From positions 1 through 5,548 of the forward strand of contig CAJLFL010000137.1 of assembly GCA_905205855.1 (NCBI GenBank): 5,548 bases of DNA, read 5' to 3'. How positions within the stretch are numbered: the first letter of the stretch is position 1; each line of letters starts with the position of its first letter. Of this stretch, positions 1 through 5,548 are shown piece after piece. The notes below the pieces were generated by a model. That model did no database searches and was not told the DNA's origin. It saw only the letters and a list, made by a program, of their open reading frames with translations. The position numbers were made by a program, and so were the translations under genes. This DNA comes from an uncultured Eubacteriales bacterium (GTDB lineage Bacteria > Bacillota > Clostridia > Monoglobales > Monoglobaceae).

Positions 1-516
1 GTTATTATAAACATCTATCTTATTCATACCAAGGCTTGCCAAAAAATTGTTAATTGTACCGAACTCATAGTTTAAAAAGCTGTAAGCCATTCCGCCGACG
101 ATAACCCATGACAGAAAGTATGGCAAAATCATAGTGCTCTGCAAAAACCTTTTATATACTTTTGTACACATCTCACATATGAGAATCGCAAAGAATATCT
201 GAATAATTGTATTTGCGAATATGAACATCAGATTATAGCTGAGTGTGTTTTTTGTCAACTCCAGCATTTTGCCTGAGTTTATAAAGTAAGAAAAATTCCT
301 CATTCCTACCCACGGACTTCCCAATATACCAAGATTGTACTTATAATCCTTGAAGGCTATTATCAATCCGCCCATCGGAATGTACGCAAGTATTATTACG
401 TATATCACCGCCGGCAAAGCCATAAGATAAAGTAGATTGTTCTTCTTCACTTCTTTAAAGCTTCTCCGGAAAATGCCTTGTTTTTTTTGGACTCTATTGT
501 CACTGCTCTTTTCCAT
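1..516 (-). CDS. LplB-type carbohydrate ABC transporter permease, 3' end cut off by window edge
   Basis: This is an inner-membrane subunit of a CUT1-like sugar importer, which would form the channel with a second permease and an ATPase. Translated from the ATG at 516, 172 residues are visible with no stop. A basic cytoplasmic N-terminus (about 1-27) is followed by a membrane segment at about 28-55 containing YLMALPAVIY and the LplB-typical GLIIAFKDY (50-58), then GILGSPWVG (63-71). Further hydrophobic helices lie at about 92-114 and 126-147 (ILPYFLSWVIVGGMAY). Family members are usually about 300 residues, so the C-terminal half, including the EAA loop that contacts the ATPase, lies outside. 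The start is supported by GGAG (530-527 on the minus strand) 10 nt upstream. It begins 24 bp after the binding-protein stop, so the two are almost certainly cotranscribed. The family is clear; the substrate is not. YtcP/LplC-like proteins are the second subunit type and fit the N-terminus less well. Confidence 0.93.
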   Translation of the reverse strand, partial: MEKSSDNRVQKKQGIFRRSFKEVKKNNLLYLMALPAVIYVIILAYIPMGGLIIAFKDYKYNLGILGSPWVGMRNFSYFINSGKMLELTKNTLSYNLMFIFANTIIQIFFAILICEMCTKVYKRFLQSTMILPYFLSWVIVGGMAYSFLNYEFGTINNFLASLGMNKIDVYNN

Positions 517-540
517 AGTCTAATCACTCCGAATTATTCT

Positions 541-2019
541 TTATTCCTCAATGCTCTTAAGGTACTCGTTTACTTGCTCCTGTACCGATTCCATATATTT
601 ATCTACACCCGCCGTCTTCAATGCTTCAAGCTCCTGACTTAGGGCCTCCTCCGGAGTTCCGTTTATAACGCCGTAGCCCCTGGGCAGAGTGTATTGACTG
701 CGCACTTCCGTAACCGCAACCTTTATCTCGCGAATACCATCATCGGATATCGGACAGTTTACAAGGGGATTCATAACAGCCATACTCTTAAACTTTTCTG
801 CCAATTCTTCGTGCCCCGGGAAGGTATAATTTGTTTCAATGGTATAATTGTCATTGTATATACCTGTACCCATACCGCCATAGCTCTCTGTGTCCTTTGC
901 CACGTACTTGCCATCGGCAAGCTCATAATGCACACCCTCAAAACCGTACGCCAGAATTTTGTAAATCTTCTCATTGGAGTAAAGCTCGTTCAAAACTTTA
1001 AGAGCATTATCTTTATTATTTGAAAATCCTGAGATTGCTACGTTTCCCTTGAGCATACCATCGTACTGTTGTCGAATATGCTCTCTTGAATAAAACCTTA
1101 TATCCCAGTCAGCTCTTTCATCCTTGTTTAATTCGTCCCATGTCATTTGAGCTATGTTCATGTCGCCTACCAAAGCCAGCGCACTCTTGCCCGCCTTAAA
1201 GGAATCAATTGATGCCGTTTTGTTTGACAATACGCTTTTGGAAAAGAAACCCTTGTCATTCCAGCGTTTCATTGTCTTTGTAAACTCGAGCATTTCGGGC
1301 TGTTCAACAGCAATAAACAACTTATGCTCGGGATCGTCAAGCCTGAAGTAAAACGGCTGTGCAAAACTCAGTGATCCGACCGGCGCCCAACCCCAATCAT
1401 TTGCAAACATGGATAAAAGGCTATACTCATTATTGCCGTTCATATCAAACGGAATCATATTTTTCTCATTTTCCGCAACGGCTGTCAGATACTTCTCTAT
1501 GTTCTCATTGCTGTCAAGATTGGGAATACCATACTTATCCATCAAATCGCCTCTTGCCGCAATGCATCTGTTCGGCGTATACTTATGAATGTTTGGTATA
1601 CCATATCGAACGCCCTTATATTTTCCCAGCGAAAGTATATCGCGGGCGTTTTCCCATATATAAGGCGCGTTCTTCTTTAAATCGTCATCACTGATTTCAG
1701 CAAAAGCTCCCTTTGCGGCGTTTTCCCAATAGTTAAGATAATCCGGCGCACTTATAAGATCAAAGTCGTCACCTGATGACAGTACCAGATCATAGTTATC
1801 GTTTGTCAAAAACTTGAAATCAACTTTAAGTCCGGTATTGGCCTCAAGTTCTTTGTTTATCTCACCTATAACCTCCTGTGTGTCTTTTGCTTCGCTTCCC
1901 ACTACATAATATGTAACTGTAGAGCCATTCCCCGTCTTCCTACCGCTGCATCCGGTAAAAAGAGTTAATGCTGTTACTGCCGAAATCACAGCGCACAGCA
2001 CCTTTTTTGTTGTTTTCAT
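541..2019 (-). CDS. Extracellular solute-binding lipoprotein of a LplA/YtcQ-type sugar ABC importer
   Basis: This is a membrane-anchored substrate receptor (family 1 solute-binding protein, 492 residues, normal length for the LplA group) that would hand an oligosaccharide or related sugar to the adjacent permease. A type II signal peptide is visible: KK at 5-6, a hydrophobic core at 7-22 and the lipobox FTGC with acylated Cys24. Phe at -3 is allowed but less usual than Leu. The mature protein contains GDDFDLI (83-89), typical of this group, and a C-terminal region (about 350-492) resembling DUF3502, with YGFEGVHYEL (358-367) and PEEALSQELEALKTAGVDKYMESVQ (456-480, shown here in part by its ends P456 and Q480). 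The frame stays open 47 codons upstream to 2160, but the start at 2019 is chosen because it immediately precedes the signal peptide and has GGAGGA (2030-2025) 5 nt upstream. The extra upstream residues look non-coding. The permease follows at 24 bp. Substrate is not predictable from sequence alone. Confidence 0.95.
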   Translation of the reverse strand: MKTTKKVLCAVISAVTALTLFTGCSGRKTGNGSTVTYYVVGSEAKDTQEVIGEINKELEANTGLKVDFKFLTNDNYDLVLSSGDDFDLISAPDYLNYWENAAKGAFAEISDDDLKKNAPYIWENARDILSLGKYKGVRYGIPNIHKYTPNRCIAARGDLMDKYGIPNLDSNENIEKYLTAVAENEKNMIPFDMNGNNEYSLLSMFANDWGWAPVGSLSFAQPFYFRLDDPEHKLFIAVEQPEMLEFTKTMKRWNDKGFFSKSVLSNKTASIDSFKAGKSALALVGDMNIAQMTWDELNKDERADWDIRFYSREHIRQQYDGMLKGNVAISGFSNNKDNALKVLNELYSNEKIYKILAYGFEGVHYELADGKYVAKDTESYGGMGTGIYNDNYTIETNYTFPGHEELAEKFKSMAVMNPLVNCPISDDGIREIKVAVTEVRSQYTLPRGYGVINGTPEEALSQELEALKTAGVDKYMESVQEQVNEYLKSIEE

Positions 2020-2024
2020 TTTCT

Positions 2025-2030
2025 TCCTCC
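2025..2030 (-). promoter_or_regulatory. Ribosome binding site of the solute-binding protein
   Basis: GGAGGA on the minus strand lies 5 nt before the ATG at 2019. This strong Shine-Dalgarno site decides the start, because longer in-frame starts at 2040 and 2160 would place it inside the coding sequence and would bury the signal peptide. Confidence 0.85.
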
Positions 2031-2051
2031 ATCCTTTCATTCTGACACATT

Positions 2052-2069
2052 CATCTTTCACAGAAGATG
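2052..2069 (-). other. Small hairpin in the transporter leader
   Basis: On the minus strand CATCTT and AAGATG form a perfect 6-bp stem with a 6-nt loop (CTGTGA), 33 to 50 nt before the start codon. It is not followed by a T tract, so it is not a terminator. It may only be chance, or a modest mRNA structure upstream of the ribosome binding site. Confidence 0.25.
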
Positions 2070-2095
2070 CATATTCTTTGTCAATTCGTACAAAT

Positions 2096-2126
2096 ATTTT
2101 AACACTAAAAACGTGTGATTTGTTTA
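2096..2126 (-). promoter_or_regulatory. Candidate activator-dependent promoter of the transporter operon
   Basis: On the minus strand, TAAAAT (2101-2096) matches five of six bases of the -10 consensus. The -35 is poor: TAAACA (2126-2121) at 19 nt or AACAAA (2124-2119) at 17 nt. A good -10 with a weak -35 is typical of promoters needing an activator. Here the -35 overlaps the near copy of the 21-bp-spaced direct repeat, as in AraC-type class II activation. Transcription would start near 2089, giving a leader of about 70 nt. Competing minus-strand elements are a perfect TATAAT (2157-2152) without a good -35, and a perfect TTGACA (2084-2079) without a good -10. Confidence 0.35.
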
Positions 2127-2137
2127 AAATTTTAGTG
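2103..2137. repeat. 8-bp inverted repeat with 19-bp gap
   Basis: CACTAAAA (2103-2110) and TTTTAGTG (2130-2137) are perfect inverted copies. The right arm overlaps the end of the first direct-repeat unit. It could be a second operator type or an RNA stem if transcription starts at the far TATAAT. Part of the match is AT-rich, so chance is possible. Confidence 0.4.
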
Positions 2138-2155
2138 AATACGTTTAAAAAATTA
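2122..2155. promoter_or_regulatory. Direct repeat with 21-bp period, candidate operator for the AraC-type regulator
   Basis: GTTTAAAA occurs at 2122-2129 and again at 2143-2150, exactly 21 bp apart. Allowing gaps, the units GTTTAAAATTTTA (2122-2134) and GTTTAAAAAATTA (2143-2155) share 11 of 13 bases, and AT two bases upstream of each also matches. Two direct half-sites separated by two helical turns are the usual binding geometry of AraC-family proteins, and the divergent operon encodes such a regulator. The sequence shows the repeat. Binding by the regulator at 4045 is inference. Confidence 0.45.
2136..2149. promoter_or_regulatory. Candidate catabolite-responsive element (cre)
   Basis: TGAATACGTTTAAA matches the Gram-positive cre consensus TGWAANCGNTNWCA except at the fifth and thirteenth bases, and keeps the central CG. 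CcpA sites are expected near sugar-uptake genes. It overlaps the far copy of the direct repeat, so CcpA and the local regulator could compete. Two mismatches in AT-rich DNA keep this tentative. Confidence 0.28.
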
Positions 2156-2176
2156 TACAAGTTAATCTATTTAAGC

Positions 2177-2205
2177 TTGTAATTATTATTTTTTTGTGGT
2201 AAATT
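2177..2205 (+). promoter_or_regulatory. Candidate promoter of the two-component operon
   Basis: TTGTAA (2177-2182, four of six matches to -35) and TAAATT (2200-2205, four of six to -10) are 17 bp apart, and TGG directly before the -10 makes it an extended -10 element. Transcription would start near 2212, leaving a leader of about 32 nt that includes the GGGGG ribosome binding site. An alternative is TTGTGG (2194-2199) with AATAAT (2218-2223) at 18 bp, but it would give a leader of only about 14 nt. Confidence 0.4.
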
Positions 2206-2230
2206 GTGAATATGACAAATAATTCTGTGT

Positions 2231-2236
2231 GGGGGT
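2231..2236 (+). promoter_or_regulatory. Ribosome binding site selecting a TTG start for the kinase
   Basis: GGGGGT lies 8 nt before the TTG at 2244 and can pair with the 16S CCUCC with one G-U wobble. The first in-frame ATG, at 2262, has no purine-rich site at a usable distance, so TTG is the better start. Confidence 0.6.
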
Positions 2237-2243
2237 ATAAGGC

Positions 2244-4022
2244 TTGAAATCTTTTTTTCACATGATAACTTATCTATTTAATATAAAAAATATTGCCGCC
2301 AGGTTTTTTATATGTTTTATATCCCTTGCCTCTGTTCTGTTATGTTCAATAATGATTATATGGAAAGGCAATATAAGCACAACCGCCGAGGATTTAACGC
2401 TTTCGCATATCCGCGATATAGTTCAAAATGCCAATACCCGGTTTGAGAACGAATTGTATTCTCTCGCAGCCAATATGCGTCATTTAAGTTCAGCTGCCGA
2501 AATCACAGACTTTCTTACCGAAGGTACATCCAAATCCGCAGCATCGGAAATTATGCAAAACACCTACAATATATTAAATGCAAAAATCAACGGCATTGCA
2601 ATTATTTCTGATAACAATATGCTTTATACCGGCAGCACATACTTTTCTCCGAATTCCAAAAATCAATACTGGTATCAGCAAATTCTCGATTCATCTGACA
2701 GAATATTTGTTTTCAGACGCACAGCCGTTAAAGGAAGTTTGCCTAACGAATCATTTTCACTCGGCATAAAGGCTTCTGATTTGCATGGTGAATCCATCGG
2801 CGTTATAGTTTTTAATATACGACAGCAATTTATAGTCGACTGTTTTGGAGCAAGCAATATGAAAGGCACAATGAAAAGCACAGTTATAAATAATGACAAT
2901 GAAGTCATGTTTACCAACAGTCACGATATTTCAAACGAGATCTTAGATGAACTGATTGAAAAATCAAATACTTCCTCCGCGAGCTTCTTCACTCAAAGCG
3001 TTGGCGGCCGCGATTGCATTGTTATGTCCAAAAAATTCATACAATGCCGTAATCTTAAAAACATAACATACGCGCCCCTTGATACAATAAGCGCCGGATA
3101 CAAGCATTCCGTTAACATAGCGATATTTTGCATCGTTGTATCGGCGTTAATTTTCTTCCTGCTTTCACTTATGATATCAAGTAATATATCGCGGCAATTC
3201 CGCGGACTGATGTTATATATAGAAAGAATTGATATAAATAATCCATTGCACGCTCCTTTGTTTGCGCCACACACAGAGCCGGATAGCGATATAAACAGAA
3301 TATACGCAAAGCTCTCACAAATGTCGCATAAAATTTCCAATCAACTTGAGGAAATTTCAAAGCTTGAGAAAAAAAAGCGTGTGCTTGAAATTGCTGCTCT
3401 GAGAACTCAAGTTAATCCGCATCTGATATATAATACTCTTTATCTTATCCAGAGTCGCGCTAAAGCTTACGGAATTGATTCCATAAGTAATATATCAAAA
3501 TCACTGATCCAGCTTCTAAGTTATTCCGTGACGAATCTTGACAGATATGTTACATTGGAGCAGGAGCTGTCCAATGTCAGTGACTATTTGGATATAATGC
3601 AGAACAAGTTTTCAAACCATACAGAGCTGCGGTTTGATATAGAGAATTGTATAAGGCGATGTATGATGCCCAAAATGATTATACAGCCAATTGTCGAAAA
3701 CAGTATCAAGCACGGTTTTACAGATAATCCGGGGCAATATATCCAAATCAAGGCGCGTGAGAAAAATAATTGCATTTCTATATCCGTAATAGATAACGGC
3801 AAAGGAATTCCGGAGGACAAATTAAAAACAATACTTGATTATTCATATGATGACCCAAAACGCTTAGGTATTAAAAATGTTGATAAACGTATCAAGCTCA
3901 CCTTCGGAGACGAATTTGGGTTGAAAATTCTATCTATACCTTTTGTTTATACAGCCGTTATAATAAATATACCAAAGGTATATCCTCCGAACAATGACAC
4001 TGAAGCAAACGAAATCTTATAG
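2244..4022 (+). CDS. YesM-type membrane sensor histidine kinase
   Basis: This sensor kinase (592 residues, usual length) would autophosphorylate and pass phosphate to the response regulator encoded 22 bp downstream. Visible in order are: membrane helix 1 (about 20-40); an extracellular region (41-290) resembling a double Cache domain, with YWYQQ (142-146) and GESIGVIVFNI (182-192); membrane helix 2 (about 291-313); a HAMP linker with coiled coil (about 312-385); a His_kinase domain with H box NPHLIYNTL (391-399, phospho-accepting His393); and an ATPase domain with N box IVENSIKHG (483-491, Asn486) and G1 box DNGKGI (517-522). The G2 region reads KRLGIKNVDKRI (539-550) and lacks the first glycine of the usual GxGL. 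The H box has Leu-Ile where NPHFLYN is usual. The start is TTG at 2244, based on the GGGGG site; ATG at 2262 would remove six residues. YesM-type kinases mostly sit by sugar importers and sense extracellular carbohydrate, which fits the divergent transporter. The ligand is unknown. Confidence 0.93.
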   Translation: MKSFFHMITYLFNIKNIAARFFICFISLASVLLCSIMIIWKGNISTTAEDLTLSHIRDIVQNANTRFENELYSLAANMRHLSSAAEITDFLTEGTSKSAASEIMQNTYNILNAKINGIAIISDNNMLYTGSTYFSPNSKNQYWYQQILDSSDRIFVFRRTAVKGSLPNESFSLGIKASDLHGESIGVIVFNIRQQFIVDCFGASNMKGTMKSTVINNDNEVMFTNSHDISNEILDELIEKSNTSSASFFTQSVGGRDCIVMSKKFIQCRNLKNITYAPLDTISAGYKHSVNIAIFCIVVSALIFFLLSLMISSNISRQFRGLMLYIERIDINNPLHAPLFAPHTEPDSDINRIYAKLSQMSHKISNQLEEISKLEKKKRVLEIAALRTQVNPHLIYNTLYLIQSRAKAYGIDSISNISKSLIQLLSYSVTNLDRYVTLEQELSNVSDYLDIMQNKFSNHTELRFDIENCIRRCMMPKMIIQPIVENSIKHGFTDNPGQYIQIKAREKNNCISISVIDNGKGIPEDKLKTILDYSYDDPKRLGIKNVDKRIKLTFGDEFGLKILSIPFVYTAVIINIPKVYPPNNDTEANEIL

Positions 4023-4044
4023 AACGGAAAGGATTGGCAAGCAT

Positions 4045-5548
4045 ATGTATGATATACTGATTGTAGATGATGAATACTTTGCCCGCAAAAACCTTATCGA
4101 CTTTTGGAAATGGGAAGATCATGACTGCCGAATTAAAGCCGATGTTTCCAATGCAGCTGACGCAATAAGCTATCTGAACCAACACCATGTCGATATTGTA
4201 TTTACAGATGTATCAATGCCCGAAACTAACGGTATTGAGCTTGCAGAATATATAAATAAAACGCATCCCGATATTTCCGTTGTTGTTTTCAGCAGCTACA
4301 GTGATTTTGATTATGTAAAAGGGGCCTTTTCACATAACGTAATTGATTATATACTGAAATATGAGATTTCCGAAGATGTTTTAAACAACTTAATTGAAAC
4401 AATAAAAAGCTGCAAACACAGCGGTCCGCAAAACAGCGTTTCCGGAGAAATAAAGAAAGAAAAAGCCTACAGAAAAACCGTCATTGATGCAATTATCAAC
4501 AACGTTCCCAACAGTTTTACCCACGCGGTAATTCTTGCAGCGAATATAAACAGTTTTAAGATTTATACAACAAACGACAGAAAGATACTGTCCTCCAACA
4601 TCAATAACATTATTGCCCAAACAGTTTCCGATGTAAAAGGCTTTGTTGTATTCTGTAACAATACCTACAATGTTTTATACCTCCCATTTCCGGATAATAT
4701 GTCGGAAGCTTCAATAATGCAGACAATAAGTGAATTTGTCCGTAAAATCAATATTTCCGTATACAATCTTTTCAGTATAAGGCTTTCCTACGGTGTCAGT
4801 ACGCTTTCGACGCCTGCATATTCTATACATCAGTGCTTTAACGAAGCAATTTCCATGCTGCTCACCCTCCCTTCGTCATGCAGCGATATTACTTCAGAGC
4901 ATTCAGATGTAAACAAGCTGTCTATTTCCGCTGAAAGAAAGCTTCTGACTTTTTTATCGGAACTCAATCTGAATGAAATACAAAAATGCCTCGAAAGCAT
5001 TTTTGATGTTACAAAAAAAGATACTAACAACCGTATTCTTATAAATGAACTCTTGGCTATAGCTTCAGATTTCTGTATTGAATATAATATTCCAAACTCG
5101 GATTTACCAATAATTACAGACAGTGTTTATACAAATACCGTTTGTCTGAACTGGAGCAAAAAAATGTTTGAATATCTGATTACAGAGTATAAACAAAGGC
5201 AAAATTATACCGATCATGATAAATATATACAAAAGACTCTTGAATATATTGCGGAATACTATTCGGATGAAAACCTTTCTCTTGAAAGCATCGCAAAACA
5301 TATAGGAATAAGCAAATATTATCTGAGCAGAGTATTTAAAAATAAACTACATAAAAGCATTTCGAGCTATTTAAACGAATACAGAATTAAACGGGCAAAA
5401 GAACTTCTGACAGAAGACTTCATTTCTCTTAAAAACTGTCATTTTCTTGTCGGATTTAAAGACTATACATACTTTAGTACACAATTTAAAAGATATGAAG
5501 GCTGTTCACCTGCAAATTACATTAAAAAGTTTAAAAACGAAATTAAAT
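4045..5548 (+). CDS. YesN-type response regulator, receiver plus AraC-type HTH, 3' end just outside window
   Basis: This is a cytoplasmic DNA-binding regulator, expected to be phosphorylated by the kinase upstream and to activate the divergent transporter operon. 501 residues are visible without a stop. The receiver domain (1 to about 115) has the acidic pair Asp8-Asp9, phospho-acceptor Asp55 in FTDVSMP, Ser83 and Lys105. The residue after Lys105 is Tyr106 instead of the usual proline. The middle region (about 140-285), with LSYGVS (247-252) and FNEAISML (265-272), resembles the degenerate GGDEF-like segment of YesN proteins. The AraC-type domain (about 395-495) has a first HTH LSLESIAKHIGIS (411-423) followed by YYLSRVFK, and a second ending VGFKDYTYFSTQFK (469-482) and GCSPANY (486-492). 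In the second HTH, the usual I-A of the first helix is Cys465-His466. The ATG at 4045 has AAAGGA (4028-4033) 11 nt upstream. The HTH domain is essentially complete, so few residues are missing. Confidence 0.93.
   Translation, partial: MYDILIVDDEYFARKNLIDFWKWEDHDCRIKADVSNAADAISYLNQHHVDIVFTDVSMPETNGIELAEYINKTHPDISVVVFSSYSDFDYVKGAFSHNVIDYILKYEISEDVLNNLIETIKSCKHSGPQNSVSGEIKKEKAYRKTVIDAIINNVPNSFTHAVILAANINSFKIYTTNDRKILSSNINNIIAQTVSDVKGFVVFCNNTYNVLYLPFPDNMSEASIMQTISEFVRKINISVYNLFSIRLSYGVSTLSTPAYSIHQCFNEAISMLLTLPSSCSDITSEHSDVNKLSISAERKLLTFLSELNLNEIQKCLESIFDVTKKDTNNRILINELLAIASDFCIEYNIPNSDLPIITDSVYTNTVCLNWSKKMFEYLITEYKQRQNYTDHDKYIQKTLEYIAEYYSDENLSLESIAKHIGISKYYLSRVFKNKLHKSISSYLNEYRIKRAKELLTEDFISLKNCHFLVGFKDYTYFSTQFKRYEGCSPANYIKKFKNEIK

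Noticed and set aside
694..1694. Plus-strand open frames within the solute-binding protein gene (694-1023, 1154-1351, 1359-1694)
   Set aside because: They lie wholly opposite a well-supported gene, show no family motifs, and their composition is that of antisense translation.
2079..2084. Perfect minus-strand -35 sequence TTGACA upstream of the solute-binding protein
   Set aside because: No acceptable -10 is found 15 to 19 nt downstream; the region is instead a small hairpin (2052-2069). It is kept only as a competing element in the promoter entry.
2152..2157. Perfect minus-strand TATAAT
   Set aside because: No good -35 lies at 16 to 18 nt, it lacks a proper extended -10, and it would place the direct repeat just downstream of the start. 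It is possible but less coherent than the 2096-2126 candidate.
2020..2160. Upstream extension of the solute-binding protein frame (47 more codons to an ATG at 2160)
   Set aside because: It would bury a good signal peptide and lipobox, has no Shine-Dalgarno site, and runs through the AT-rich control region. The strong GGAGGA site at 2030-2025 points to the start at 2019.
2675..5301. Minus-strand open frames within the kinase and regulator genes
   Set aside because: They are shadows of two genes with clear domain motifs and have no recognisable protein features of their own.
1..5548. Mobile elements, CRISPR, tRNA or other RNA genes, defence or otherwise novel system
   Set aside because: No transposase, terminal inverted repeats, spaced repeat array, cloverleaf pattern or long unexplained region was seen. 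All coding space is taken by four genes of known families.

Overview
The window looks like chromosomal DNA of a low-GC Firmicute, most likely a Clostridia-type gut or fibre-degrading anaerobe. The reasons are the AT-rich composition, purine-rich Shine-Dalgarno sites, a lipoprotein-type binding protein, and the characteristic pairing of a LplAB-type sugar ABC importer with a YesM/YesN-type two-component system. Nothing in the sequence fixes a genus.

Layout: two divergent gene pairs leave a shared control region of about 224 bp (2020-2243). Leftward (minus strand) are a lipoprotein solute-binding protein (541-2019) and, 24 bp downstream, a LplB-type permease (516 down to the window edge, C-terminal part missing). 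Rightward (plus strand) are a membrane sensor histidine kinase with an extracellular Cache-like domain (2244-4022, TTG start) and, 22 bp downstream, a response regulator with a receiver domain and an AraC-type DNA-binding domain (4045 to the window edge, probably only a few codons short of complete).

How they work together (inference from family knowledge and arrangement): the kinase senses an extracellular carbohydrate or a loaded binding protein, phosphorylates Asp55 of the regulator, and the regulator activates the divergent transporter operon. The control region holds a 13-bp imperfect direct repeat with exactly 21-bp periodicity, the geometry typical of AraC-family operators. Its near copy overlaps the weak -35 of a candidate transporter promoter. 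A CcpA cre-like sequence overlaps the far copy. The substrate cannot be read from the sequence. No ATPase and no glycoside hydrolase lies in the window.

This is a recognisable, common regulatory/transport module rather than a new system. The points worth a second look are the operator architecture and several departures from consensus in the kinase (H box, G2 box) and the regulator (K-P motif, second HTH).
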